Of a DNA stretch of 64,000 nucleotides, positions 46,801-59,535 are shown in pieces (the first letter of the stretch is position 1; each line of letters opens with the position of its first letter). The DNA comes from Mytilus galloprovincialis (taxonomy: Eukaryota > Mollusca > Bivalvia > Mytilida > Mytilidae): contig NC_134847.1 in assembly GCF_965363235.1 (NCBI RefSeq), positions 61,660,439-61,724,438 of the forward strand. The letters run 5' to 3'. A program made the translations under genes and the position numbers. The notes beneath the pieces were generated by a model. It was not told where the DNA came from. It saw nothing but the letters and a program-made list of their open reading frames with translations, and ran no database searches.

Positions 46801-48049
46801 TGATATATATATATATATATACCTCTCCATATTTGGTCATTGATGTCAATGCACTCATCATATTCTTCAGACTGTGTGATACTTGCAAGAAAACATAACT
46901 ATCTGTTACTAACTCTGAACATTTATTAAATGGACATCGTCGAAATCTCATTATTAATTCTATGTAGAGATGATATGTTTTAGTTTTGTATTGACTACAC
47001 CCGCTTCAATTGATAAAACACACATTTAAAAAGAACCATTACCCAGAAAAGCAGTGTTGTTTTTTTTATCTCCGAAATATTGAGGAAAACAAAACTCTGA
47101 TAAGAAAATCAAAAATATGGCTGCTTGTTTCGTTTGTTTAATGCCACTGCTTGTGAGCGTATTAACAACCCTGTATTCAGAACACAGGTGTTGACATGAA
47201 ACACCATTAATATTTTTTTTTCTGTGAATTTACTTTTTGTTAAATGTTGTTTTATTCAAACTCTAAGGTTTTTTTGCCCAGGCATATATTGTTAGACGGA
47301 AGGCGTTCAAAGTTACCAGCCTGGTATCTTTGGTGAATGTTTTACATTTAAAGAACAGTTAATCTAAAGAGCAGTAAAATTAAAAAAAAAACATTACCGC
47401 ATCATTATTAATTTAAACCAGAACAGTAGTGCATACAATTACATTAAGTACACCTTGTGAACGAAATAAAACCGGACATGTCGATCACAGGTTTCATTTC
47501 TGCACCCCATTAGTTTCTATTTGTTATTTGTTTTGCTTGTTTTTCTTTCTTCTTTATTTTGAATAAATTAATTCTGCATTTTTTGCTCATTATCTCTTTT
47601 CAGGTAATCCCATCCAGACCCCGTTTTCATACAAGTGAGAAGCTGAGTTAGCTTTAAAACCAGGTTTAATCAACCATTTTCATTATAATTGAATGCCAGA
47701 TCCAAGTATGGAATATGACAGTTGTTATCCACTCGTTTGATGATTCGAGCTTTTAATTTTGCCATTTGATTACAGAATTTAGGTTTTGAATGTTCCTCGA
47801 TGGTCGGTATTGTTGTTATTTTACTTTGTACATGTTGTATGGCTTCTCAGATTTACTCGAAAACTGAATATTGTATGTAAATTTTCTTTTAAAACCGTTG
47901 CGGCATTTATTTTTTGAAGAATTGTTGTACTATTTTAAAATTGAATTTGTATACGCTTGTGTTTCATTGCAAACTTAAATATTAACATGTACACTCTTTT
48001 AATATGATAATTTATTGTATTCTAATCATGGCAGTTGTCATGTTGATAA

Positions 48050-48470
48050 TATACTACTTAGGATTAGTCTTTTATTTTTTATTTTCATTAGTAGTCATTA
48101 GCTTTCAACTAGCTGCCAGTAACTGCGAGTACTCTCAAATTTCTACTTAATGTTGTTGTTGGGATGTACCAATACTCAATTACGTCCACTCTGTGTTTTT
48201 GTTTTATGTATTTGTATTTGTATCCATCTGATGAGTTAAGCCTTTTTTCAACTGTGTTTTTTTGTAAACTTTTTTGTACATTTATTAGGCCGTTAGTTTT
48301 TCTCGTTTGAATTGTTTTGTGATTTCGTGCTACTTAATAGCTGACTCTCCGGTATAAGCTTTGCTCATGGTTGAAGACCGTACGGTAACCTATAGCTCTT
48401 AATTTTTTGTCATTTGACATATTATGGAGAGTTGTCTCATTTGCAATTATACAACATTGTCTTTTTTATA
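48050..48470 (+). mobile_element. Penelope-like element 3' tail, unit 1
   Basis: Matches the tail at 20330-20890: CTGATGAGTTAAGCC, TTAGGCCGTTAGTTTTTCTC, GAAGACCGTACGGTAACC and the end GTTGTCTCATTTGCAATTAT. The same copy is in unit 2 at about 61250-61670. Truncated, non-coding. Confidence 0.65.
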
Positions 48471-50579
48471 AATAGTGCAGTTTACTCTTCGAACAAACAA
48501 AGATGTAAACAAAATTTAACTTGTTTATATAACATATTGTTCAGGTCAAGTGGGTGTGTATTGTGAGAAGCGTATTAAATGAATTACTTAAAATATAATT
48601 GTCGTTTGTATTTGAATTGTTAATTGAAATTTCGCTTTAAAATACTTATAGCCAGATTTCGATAGAAGGCTGATAAGAATTTCAGCCAAACAAAACCAAG
48701 CTTTTCTATGTTCAAAATCTAGAATCTGACCACAGAGCATAAAACAAGCCAAGGTCACTAATTGGTCCTCAGCACATCAAGAAAAAAAATTAGTTCGGAG
48801 GAGGGCCTCAGGTGGCCCCTTAATACAGATATGTACTAGTTCAGCGAAATTAAACGTGACACTAAACTCCAAATCATATTAATGCACAAATATTTCAAAA
48901 AAACATACAAGACTACCAAAGGCCAAATGATCCTGATTTTGGGTGAGGCGCATAATTGCAGATGGTTAAAACATATTTTATTATATCTCAACCGTTCCCT
49001 TTTGATTTTTAAAGTTGAGTTTCGTAATTATGTGCATCTTTTCCAAACAATTGCGTGTCAACATCAATGTGTATTTTTATATTTATAAGATTTCAACAAG
49101 AGATATTATTTTGTTGTAAAATAGTTGTCATTCAAGCAAACAATACATGTCATATTCAACAGGAAAGACAAAGGAGTATTTAGCATCATTCACTTCATAC
49201 TTCGAATTTAGGTTAGCAATTAGGCAACTGCTTTATTTAATTTTGGTACCTTCGCCTTGTATGCAATGTATTACATTTTCGGTACGCCTCACTAAAATAT
49301 GTTTGATGTCTAAATTGTCCACACTTTATTCCCGTTTAAATTGTGAGATAGTTCGTGGGTTTCTTGTAGTTTGAATCATTCCATTTTCTGAAAGTATATA
49401 GTATAAATGACTTTCCTGTTATTCTGAGTCTTAGAACGCAATTGATTTATTCGAGCTACATGACTAAAAAGGGACCTAAAATATAACGAAATCCAACTAA
49501 GGTCAAATTTGCCTAAAAATGGTAGGATTTACTTCCCATCCATATCCCATTTGTAATACGAAACGTCTTTGCGTGAAAAAATGAATTGGCAGAATGTTAG
49601 TCTATGTTACAATCGGCCTTGCTTCCCATCGACATACAATTCATAATATGAAGTGGGTAGTATGTTCAACTTCATATGACAAATGTAAAAAAAAAAAAAA
49701 CACTGAACTGCAAGGAAAATAAAAGTCCTTTATAAAAGACAACTTCGAATGCTACAACACATCTAACGAATGGAAACGAATGTCATATTCTTGACTTGGT
49801 GAAGGCATTTCCTTATATAAAAAATGATGGATTAAACCTGGTTTTATAGCTAGCTAAACCTTTCACTTGTATGAAAATGGCATTGAATTCTTTTTATATT
49901 GACAACGTATGAGCAACCAAAGCAGACATAATAGGTTAAAACGTCAAAAATTAGGGTACATCGGTCAACATTTTAATACAATCTCAATCATTATAAAACA
50001 AAAACATGTTTCAACAAAGAAACAAAAAAAAAACGCTCATACTAGTAAACAATGTACATAGGCAAAAATGAAAGACAAAAATTCACAATTGACCTTCGCA
50101 CAATAACACAATGGCGGATTGTATAAGTATCGAGCAACGTTCTTTGACATACCCTTTGCTAATCAATCTGGTTTTATTAAGTCGGACTAGTAGCTGCAAG
50201 CTCATGCATACCATACCAGTTGTGAAATGTATATTTAATATGCATGAGACGTTGATTTATTTCTGCTAAGATGGGACACATTTTAATTTCAAAAGTAAAA
50301 TCATCTTACTTGACATAGACCGTCGTGTTGAGATGACTGTTTATATGTCAATTCGAGGTATGAGTCTTAAATATTTAGTTCTGGAGGACATATTATAAAA
50401 ACAATCAAACGACCGATGAAGATTTTGCATTGTTAATGGAAAGAACATCATCAATATACCTAAATGTGAAATTAAATGATCGGACTTCTTAGATTTTCCT
50501 GTTTCTCACAAGTGGCAAGTGGAGCTCCGACTCATATGAAGATAAGAAGATGTCGACAGAGAGAGGCGCACAACTAGTT

Positions 50580-50960
50580 CAATAGGTATTATATTCACAT
50601 TACATTAGTTATAAAAATATTGTTCACGTACCATTAGTTATAACATGTTTGTTAGCGTGCAATCAGTATTCGGCAGCGAGTTAATGTGATATCAATCAGT
50701 GAGTGCCTTCAGTAGTCAGCATTGTGTTGATTTGTCACAAGTGTAAAAGAAATGTTTTTGCGTTATTTTAATGTTTGGCAGTGTGTTCATTTACCATCAG
50801 TCATAGACAATTTTGGTCACATGTCAACAGTAGAAGCCAGTGTGTTTCAGTGTCATAGTTATGTGCAGTGTGTTCGTTTGTCATTATTTATCGACAATTT
50901 GAACTGCTTCCCCCAGTAATAGGCAGTGAGTTAATGTGCCATTGTAAATAAACTCATCAT
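50580..50960 (-). repeat. Satellite downstream of A4
   Basis: Minus-strand copies of the CTGCCTATAACTGATGGCACGTGAAC word, seen on the plus strand as GTTCACGTACCATTAGTTATAA, GGCAGTGTGTTCATTTACCA and similar. Same position relative to the A gene as in A1 and A2. Confidence 0.65.
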
Positions 50961-51416
50961 ATTTACCAGTATTGCAATTTTGTTTTGTATTTGTAAAGTG
51001 GTTGTATAAATAAAAGCGTTCAAAAGTAATAGGTCGATTGAGAAAAAACAAATCCGGGTTACAAACCAAAACTGAGGGACACACATTAACTATAAGAGGA
51101 AAAGAAAGGAACAACGTAATCACTGAAGTTCAAGAAAACAAAACGCCAACACACAAAAAACGAACTATTTGATAATAACTGTCATATTCCAGACTTAATA
51201 CCGGACATTTGAAGGTAAAGTAGGGTAAAACCTGATTTAATGGCATGCCGAACTTCCTGCAAGACAGCCTATTTATTTTTCAATGGAAAATTAAATAAAC
51301 TGAAGACAAATGGGATCTTGATTAGTAGTAAAATCATCTGAACTTATGTCAATTATTAACTTTTTTACACGAAAAAAAAAAACAAATTACAAGTCTCGAA
51401 TAAATAAAGTTAGTGT

Positions 51417-51422
51417 TTTATT
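51417..51422 (-). terminator. Polyadenylation signal of A4
   Basis: AATAAA on the minus strand about 245 bases beyond the A4 stop codon. Confidence 0.7.
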
Positions 51423-51663
51423 TACACATAAGTCACTATAACAAGAACATGGCATAATGTATGATGAAATGAACAATATTACATAAAACAACAAAATATC
51501 ACAGTCTGCATGGATTGAAAATAAGGAAATCAAAACTTTCCAAATCTGTGAGATTCACATTTAAAGCATGTTATCTATTTTTTCCTGCCTTGTTGCCTTT
51601 GCTGATAACATTAAATTGAGCCACATCACATCGTGTGGATACATTTCTGTAGTTTAGAGAAAA

Positions 51664-54202
51664 CTACAAAAACAATGAATCTAAAAAGCTGTCTACTTGT
51701 TGCTTCCTTGTTTCCTTTGGTTTGACACATTCAAATCGGCTTGCAGCACAGTTAGTGGGTAATTCAATGTCCACTTTTTGACATTGATGCTCTTTAAATT
51801 CTGGACAGAATACGGCAACCCTACGTCTGATAAAGTTGTCTGGAACACACTTATATGAACTGCTCATAGAAGTAGTGAAAGTAGGTTGCTCACTTCTGAA
51901 ATAAAAAAAAAACATCAATAGCTTTTGTTGGATTTTAATAAGCAAGCTTTTAATCATAAATTTTTATCATACATACAATCAAATTTAAAAAAGATGAGCT
52001 TGAACCTTTTCATTTATCTTTAAGTTAATTTGAAAAGTAAATTAGGATAAAGGTTTATAAAATAACAAATAAAGTATAGACACTGTACACTAGCTGTTCG
52101 ATGCGACCCAAGGCTCCGTGTTCACGACCATACTTTTACCAATAATGGTTGACTTTTATAAATTGTGACTTGGATGGAGAGTTGTCTCATTCGCACTCAT
52201 ACCACAGCTTCTTATATATATGTGAACAAATTTGTCTTTGGTACTACCACTACTACATTGTTGATAATAATTGATTTTTTTAAAAAGGCGCATGAGAAAG
52301 AAAACAGAAGTGTGAAACGTAACTACTTACTTGCAGTTCATGTAGTAAACTTTCTGTTCCCATGGACGTATAACATAACACTTGCTCCAACGTGACACCC
52401 TAGTTCTTTCGTCTACCATTTGCACATTTACAGCTGTAACATTAACATATTCGCCATCACAAACCTTCTCACATCTCCCTAATGTTGTTCCAAGATCTCC
52501 GCCATCAATTGGACATTGTCTTTAAATAAAGGAGAGCAATAATATAAATTTTATTTAAAGGAAACGAATAAATTGAAATGTAACCTCATAGCAGTATTAA
52601 TTACTTTGCTGCATTAAACACATTGCGGTTAATGTTATGACACAATGTGGTCGAATATTCGGACCTTTTTGTATTAACATTAAGTTGTTGAATATTCGGA
52701 CTTTGGTGTAACAACACTTCGTGGATTAATACTTGCATGGACTGATTTCTAATGACACACTGATGATTGATGTTTTGGCGTTGATGCAATGACACATTAA
52801 ATAGAATTGAAGTTTAAACTTTTTAAAAAAATGTAATTAAAACACAACCAGATATAATAATTACATCCAGTGTCTACTAAAACATACCCGTTTACAAAAG
52901 CTCTTTCATCCCCTCGATAGTGACGGAGGTAATAACAATTATTTTCTTATTTATAGATAAACTTACTCATATTCAAGAGGAAGTTCTGGAGAGTATATTT
53001 TACATGAATCTTCAACGAAGGATAGGAGATCTCTGTCAGCTTGAAGGGCGCTTTCTATATGATCACTAGAATAAAAATTACAATACAATAAAAACAGGTA
53101 TACATTTTACTGATAACAATATTCATTAAAGTATAATACTCTTACTAGTAATTTGAAATATAAAAATGAAATCGTGGTGTGATTGCCAAAAAGACAACTT
53201 TTCACAAGAGAAATTGCACAGAAATTAGCATATATAGGTGAAAAATAATTTTATAACTACACATTTAATGTTCCAGATTTTTGTATGGGTAACGTATGCT
53301 CAATAGAATATTTGCCAATCAATCTTTAACAAATCTGTTCTCTGGAGTGAGTTGCTTACTTTACAATCACAGAGGCCGGTGTGTTAAAATGTTATTTCAA
53401 AAAAAATTATTCGGTGTATAAATATCAACATAGATGCCATAGTTCAGTAAAAAGTTATCATCTATATGTTAAGGGTGTACTTAGGTGAGTTTTGGAATTT
53501 GTGTCAATTTACCAAAATTTTAGAAGATTCTTGATTTTCTTTCTTTTGGTTTGAGACTTAAATAATACCAATGCAAATATAAGGTAAAAGTCTGAGTTAA
53601 CCTTTCCCCGCCACATTTTAAATCTCAAATATCTCGAAAAAGAGGTCCATGATTTGTTTTCCTTAATTGATGCTCTACCAGCTTATAGTATCAATTTTAA
53701 TTTCTTAATTTCTTAATTTTTTACCTAACCTCACCTAAGTACTTCCTTTATATGTCTATAATAATATTTCCTAGAATTTCTCTTCCATGAGAAATTCTCG
53801 TCGTGTAATTGTTTGAGAATATCCTTAATCTTGACAAGTACGTGTATACAATGTAATGCTCAATCATCGTTTGAAACACATATACAATGCCAGTTGACAA
53901 TTAACAAGAAAAAAAGTTGAATAGCAAAATGACCGATTTCTTAATATCTCATTTAGAAATTCAATCAGGAACAATTTTTAAATTTATGATTTAGAAAGAT
54001 GTTTAGAACTCGCCAGAACAAAACTGGTTAAAGAATGTACTTACTGGTTATACGGAAATCTTTTATCATCACATCCAAGATTATTTTTAAAGTTTCCATC
54101 ACATATTCTGACCCTATCAGGCCAATGCATTTCTGGAGGATCCATACATTTGTAAGCGCAAGATACTCCTAACACCGCAAACCAAACAACAAAAATATGC
54201 AT
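51664..54202 (-). CDS. Family A copy 4: secreted Spaetzle-like cysteine-rich protein (225 aa, start in exon 2)
   Basis: Coding exons on the minus strand: 54202-54045, 53065-52967, 52519-52331, 51895-51664; total 678 bases. The upstream exon 1 is still present, with its GT donor at 54420, but its ATG reads AAG (54423-54421). The start is therefore the ATG that opens exon 2, giving MHIFVVWFAVLGVS as signal peptide. Exons 2-4 are close to A3 (D-L-G-T-T replaces E-L-G-K-T in exon 4). Exon 5 differs clearly from A2 and A3: TTSMSSSYKC at its start, KPKETRKQQ near the end, and one codon more. All knot-domain cysteines of the family are kept. Paired with B3 and, given the intact frame and splice sites, likely functional. 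Confidence 0.85.
52605..52800 (-). repeat. Minisatellite in A4 intron 3
   Basis: Nearly identical to the array in A3 intron 3, with a 4-base insertion (GCATGG region at about 52733) as the most visible difference. Confidence 0.65.
53473..53746. mobile_element. TTAA-flanked MITE in A4 intron 2
   Basis: Same insertion as 39486-39760 in A3: TTAA then GGGTGTACTTAGGTGAG, ending CACCTAAGTACTTCC. Two bases are missing in the left end repeat relative to A3. Confidence 0.7.
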
Positions 54203-54421
54203 CTAGATAAAAGAAATGTTTAGAATTACAGTAACAACAATTTGACTATATTTGTGGGTACAATCTTCGGATATAAAAGTCATTATATTAATAACTAAAT
54301 ATTTATACTGTATTTATATATAACCAATCATCAAAAATTGATTTCAATTCAACTTATTGTCATAGTTTGTTTAGCTTTACTGAACTAAGATATAATAAGT
54401 GAATGATAGTCTTTGCTTACC

Positions 54422-54837
54422 TTGTTTAAATCGTTAGAATAACTATATTCTGAATAGCTCACAATTTCATTTCTTTTATGTATTCTATTGCAATGAGGAA
54501 AACAATTTAAGAGCCAATCACAGCTCATATGACTCTATTACGTCAAATCTTCAAAACCATAATTAGCCACTTTAGTAGAAAACAAAAGATTATTTTGCAA
54601 TTCGAATGTTGTCAAAACATTTATATGATAATCATTGTTGTGACGTAACTTTTATTTAGTTAACATAGCCTTCAGACTTTTAAGTAATACATCAGTTTAT
54701 AACGTACAAATGAAAGGACGAATCAAACAACGATGTAACAAAACCGAAGAAGTTAATTTCCTCGTTTATGCATATAAATATCTGTATTTTCTAGTTAAGA
54801 AATCAAATTTAATTTTGACTCAGAACAAGAATTAACA
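54422..54837. promoter_or_regulatory. Shared bidirectional promoter of A4 and B3
   Basis: Same order as in the A3/B2 promoter: TACATAAAAG on the minus strand (54473-54482), AGCCAATC, TTACGTCA (54538-54545), TGACGTAA (54641-54648) and TATAAATA (54773-54780). The elements are unchanged although neighbouring bases vary between the two promoters. Confidence 0.78.
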
Positions 54838-57800
54838 ATGGTAAGGTTAAATCTTAATTGATGTAAAAAGTAAAAGTTTATGGACAACTATTAAAATATG
54901 ACAAATGTGTCGAAATCGTAAGTTAAAGTCACAGTTAAAATATAAACAAATTTCCTATTTGGATAAAATTATTTTTTTATGGGAAATATTATGAATATTT
55001 TGCTTTATTTCAAAGAAATCTATATGAAAGTCTACAAATGGTAAGATTATGTAGATTTTTTAAAAAGAACTTATGTTTAGTAAAAATTTGTGAACACCTT
55101 TTAAAATTTGTCAAATTTTTCTACTTTTCAATTCAAGATCATAGTCTTAAGAAACTCAAATTTTCCGTTTTGAAAAACAAATTTTGTAACAGAACTGCTT
55201 TGGAAATATAAACAATATTAGAGGTAATGCATGATAATACTTACGCATATTATTCCTGTGACCATAAATTATTCTTAATTAGATAAAACTAAAGATAGCT
55301 GTAAGACATTCATTTAAAACACGTATTGATTTTTTCTCAGGTTCCACCTCAACTTTATATTGCTGTAATAGCTGTAACGCTTGCAACTGCTTTCCCTAAT
55401 CCGATGAGTAAGAAATTTCAGCTCTGTCAGAAATACGACTTGTTGTATAGACAATGCCTACCACCACAAGGATGGATATGTGATAAGAGTAAGGTTCCAG
55501 AAAATTACGTTAGATATAACATGTAAGTACTCTTATCATACAACATGTTATTAATAAGTAAACTCAATAATTAAGAAGGAATATAGTTACAATACTGTTG
55601 TCAGGTCATTAAAGATTGCATATTTTGGCGTAAATATTGATTCACTTCTAGGGTCTTTGCATCGGAACTTACACATTTATTTAAAAACCAGTTGTTGGCA
55701 TGACACGGGTTATGTTCTTCTCATATTTGTTTTGATGGTATGATACTAAACCCCTAACGGGAAGGATTGTGCCTGATAATCATATGATGAACACATAATC
55801 TTTCAATCAGTTTAATTGAAGTCTGGAGCTGGCATCTCTGTTAACTACTAGTAGTCTGTTGTTATTTATGTATTATTGTCATTTTGTTGTTTTTTTTTTC
55901 TTTGGTTACATCTTCTGACATCGGACTCAGACTTCTCTTGAACTGAATTTTAATGTGCGTATTGGTATGCGTTTACTTTTCTACATTAGCTAGAGGTATA
56001 TGAGAGGGTTGAGATCTCATCAACATGTTTAACCCCGCCGCATTTTTGCGCCTGTCCCAAGTCAGAAGCCTCTAGCCTTTGTTCGTCTTGTATTATTTTT
56101 AATTTTAGTTTCTTGTGTACAATTTGGGTTTTAGTATGGCGTTCATTATCACTGAACTAGTATATATATTTGTTTAGGGGCCAGTTGAAGGACGCCTCTG
56201 GGTGCGGGAATTTCTCACTGCGTTGAAGACCTGTTGGTGACCTTCTTCTGTGGTCTGTTCTATGGTCGGGTTGTTGTCTTATAACAGCAGCACTTCTGAG
56301 AAAATAAATAAGATTCCCGGGGTAATCGTTGAGGTTTATTCAAAGTCCATTATAACTTTGATGATATGTTACAACATTAAAGGGCAAAATGTAAGGATCA
56401 AAATTCACACATATGCTTCACTTAGAAAGAAAACAAATACAGATTTAAGATAAACCAATTGCTATCTCTGATATTTCATAATTTTGTATATTGAACAGCC
56501 TTGAAATTAAAGATGTAATTGAATATTTTATGAAATATAACGAATCTCTCTCTTACAGCCGTAAAGCAATGCAAGACTCAGATGGAAGTTTTGTGAATTA
56601 CTTAAAACACAGCAAAGAATGCAATGGTGTTTCTAAGCACGTTTTCTCTAAACAAAATGCAGTGGAGGATATAAAAGAAACTGGGTAAATAAATTCAAAA
56701 AATAGAAAATTTCAAGAAAGCACTGACGACTTTATTATGTTGTCTGCAGAAATGTCTTTACACAGAACGGTCATGATGCATATTATTTGTTTTTGTTTCA
56801 TTCTAAACCTAAAGCATCTCAATAAGTTGTTTTTTTGAAAAAAATGAACTGCTATTTAAGTTGGAGCTGATACGAAACTATTACAATAACATATTTCAAT
56901 TTTTGCTATCTGGTTGTTTTTTGTTATAATGAAATAAATACTAACAATCAGTTCAACTGTTCACAGTAATATAAGTAACATTTCACAGTGATTGAAAATT
57001 GGCCAACTTTTAAGACGTATTCTAATTCTAATTCGTTATAAAACCTACGTAAGAATACCGTCACACTGTCACAAAATGTTTAAGATATATATGTTCATCC
57101 TTTTTTTGCAGAATGACGAACATGGCAAAGATCCATAAATTTCCTATGTGCAGAGAAGTGCGTACACCTGTGACCCATATTTATAGATCCATCAACCAAA
57201 TAATGACTGGTAAAAAACTGGGCGATGAAATTTGTGAAGTCGTTTTAAGCGACCAAGGAGTTCAAACTATTCATAAAGTGGAGTGTATAGGGTGAGTTAA
57301 TTTTTAGTTTCAAATATATCATTTAGTTATGAAAAATACGAGCCCTATAATCAACCAAAATTGAAGTAAAAATAGAAGAAAAGTGTGTGTCTTTTTGAAT
57401 TATAAGCCACACCTCTTCTTATCTCATAAAGATAGAAAATAAATTATGAGGAATAATAGGATGATGAAATATTACGATGAATGAATAATGGACAAACACG
57501 ATAAGGAATAGGGACTTCGAATAAAACAAATACAGAAATGAAGGACCGCCATCCAGACGATCAAACGTGTCTGTTATTTAAGACAATCTCTACTTTCATT
57601 ATATGTCTTAATCTATTAGTGTTATTGATATTCTGTTCATTGATGTGTACTCGACATCTTGTTTAATTCATTCCAAGCGGAATATATAATCTGTTTAATA
57701 AGAAGTTATTTTGCTTATTTAATGTGTTGTTATTATTTATTTTATAGTCATAAGAAAACAACAAAATGTAGATTTCATTATGCACCACAAAAGGATTATT

Positions 57801-57943
57801 ACTGCCGACCAACAAATTACGTCACCAGAACCATGGCAGTGTTATGCCCAAGTGACAATGGAAGATTAAGTCTCCATGCCGAAAAGATCCCAACAGCATG
57901 CAGTTGTGTAGAGGTTGGATGTGACGATATGTTCATACCCTAA
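54838..57943 (+). CDS. Family B copy 3: secreted Spaetzle-like cystine-knot protein (228 aa)
   Basis: Exons 54838-54840 (ATG only), 55341-55522, 56559-56684, 57112-57291, 57748-57943; total 687 bases, phases 0,2,2,2. It differs from B2 at few residues: MVPPQLY replaces MVPLQLY and TAFPNP replaces TVLPNP at the signal peptide end, DLLYRQC and DKSKVP in the N-terminal part, MTNMAK for MTKMAK before the knot, and SCVEVGC for SCVKVGC at the end. All thirteen cysteines are kept. The knot domain starts at FPMC (residue 114-117) and ends with IPTACSC. A proline in the signal peptide core is unusual but tolerable. Intron 2 carries a Penelope-like tail about 100 bp shorter than that in B2. Head-to-head with A4. 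Confidence 0.87.
55556..56279 (+). mobile_element. Penelope-like element 3' tail in B3 intron 2
   Basis: Same insertion as in B2 (41625-42385), with its right end and about 100 bases of flank missing. Dead, 5'-truncated. Confidence 0.75.
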
Positions 57944-58074
57944 AAAAATCTTTAAAGTGAAGGAACATTATGAAGCCATTTACAAGGGCATGTGCAATAT
58001 ATTTCATCTTCATCATTTATGTGTTTTGTCTTTTTAATATCCATTTCTATTTATAAACTACAACAGAAGTATTG

Positions 58075-58080
58075 AATAAA
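58075..58080 (+). terminator. Polyadenylation signal of B3
   Basis: AATAAA about 130 bases after the B3 stop codon, identical in context to B2. Confidence 0.7.
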
Positions 58081-59324
58081 AAATTGATTTTAAATATGTA
58101 CTTCAATTTTTATTATGAATGACAACAACCCTAACTATTCTTAAGAATTGCATAATTATGTAGTAAAATAGATCTAAGATTTTATCAGCATTAACTAATA
58201 TGAACGGTTGTTCTAATTGGAGCAGAACACGTCTATACTTCCGAAGCACCTAAGATCCCCATATTTTTGGTGGGGTTTGTGATTCTAGTCTATAGTTTCA
58301 TTGTTGTTAGTTCATTCGTCTTTTTTCATTGGTAGTAATGACATTGTCAATTTGACAATTTTTTTCGACTTCTGAATATTTCTATGGTATCTGTTGTCTC
58401 TCTTTTACATACAACCTATTTAACTATAAGTATCGTACACCTCTGTCCTAAATATAGTTTATTATGATAGAATCAACCTATCATTTTTTTTCTTCTATTG
58501 TTGACATATTGACAGTGATTCTTTAATATTTGTAGCCCTACCATGAGTTTAAATACTTAGGCAATTCTACCTCTCAAATATTTTACCTAAGCTTTGGTTT
58601 GCAAAACTTTTAGGAATTTTTGGCTGTCACTGCTCTACCACTTCATACTCTTTTTAGCCTTTCTAACCTTCTTAGATTTAAGCGTGTCTGATGGGTCTTT
58701 TGTACACGAAACGCGCGTCTGTCACAAATACAAATGTATCGGTGACCAGTTTATTAGATTCTACAATATATCAACCTTAAAGTTGACATCGATCCCGGAC
58801 TTCATCCTCTGTCGATTTTTATTTTGTCAGGTCAGTTATCATCGTATCGACCACATAAAAAGAATATAACTATATGTTCTGTTATAGCATAAAAATTGTT
58901 TTATACAACACTTAACACAAAATAGGTTTTCAAATAGTTTTCGAAGCTTTTCTATTTGATTTAAACTTTATTGCTCAACTTTTTCGTGAATTTCATACCT
59001 TGTAGAATATATATTAAAATCGACAACTCAATTAATATAGGAATATACTCGATATACCAATACCTATGCAATAGCCTTATAATAATAGTATATGACACGT
59101 TTTTCCTAAATACTATCGATTATAATAATATCATTTGACAAGTCTGTCCTATATAATCTATTATAATATTAGTTTCTAACACGTCTGTACAACATACAAT
59201 ATATCATAAGTTCGTCTCTGACACTTGTCCTATATGGAGTCTATATCTCGTTAATACGTAACACGAACACAACCAAAAACTTGGGATGAACTCATGTGCT
59301 TCGATAGATGTAGTACCTTATGAA

Positions 59325-59535
59325 AGAGGGACGAAAGATACCAAAGGGACAGTCAAACTTACAAATCTAAAACAAACTTACAACGCCATGGCTAAAAATG
59401 AAAAAGACAAACAAAAAACAGCACACATGACACAACATAAAAAACTAAAGAATAAATAACACGAATCCCCCAAAAAACTAGGGGTGATCTCAGGTGCTCC
59501 GGAAGGGTAAGCAGATCCCGCTCCACATGTGGAGT
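59325..59535. repeat. SINE-like insertion, unit 2 only
   Basis: Inserted in the B3 flank at the place where unit 1 reads continuously from GTAGTACCTTAT to AGTTGCATTTGTC (about 45560-45585). It contains GAGGGACGAAAGATACC, AACGCCATGGC and GGTGATCTCAGGTGCTCC. A recent insertion by presence/absence. Confidence 0.75.

Larger units (their letters stand above)
34440..49224 (+). repeat. Segmental duplication unit 1 (contains A3 and B2)
   Basis: The segment 34440-36450 matches 49225-50560 in the same orientation (for example GTCTAAATTGTCCACACT, CCAACTAAGGTCAAATTTGC), although diverged. From A3 on, it matches unit 2 at roughly 97-98 % by eye apart from insertions. Unit length is about 14.8 kb. Differences include the foldbacks at 34817 and 38072, the SINE-like copy at 36500, and a ~430-bp tandem duplication at 45830-46800. 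Confidence 0.75.
44250..49224. other. B2 3' flank, gene-free, mostly matched by 58085-62420
   Basis: No gene is recognised. The stretch contains a fragment of the CGCGCGTTTCG repeat (44850-44890), a ~430-bp tandem duplication (45830-46260 and 46400-46800) specific to this unit, a repeat at 47640-47860 (AAAACCAGGTTTAATCAACC), and a Penelope-like tail at 48050-48470. The open frames at 48882-49088 and 49147-49374 recur unchanged in the next unit only because the duplication is recent; they have no recognisable domain. Confidence 0.55.

Noticed and set aside
48882-49374. Two short open frames conserved in the next unit at 62080-62572
   Set aside because: Conservation reflects the very recent duplication of the whole region, not selection; the third, older copy at 34440 does not keep them.
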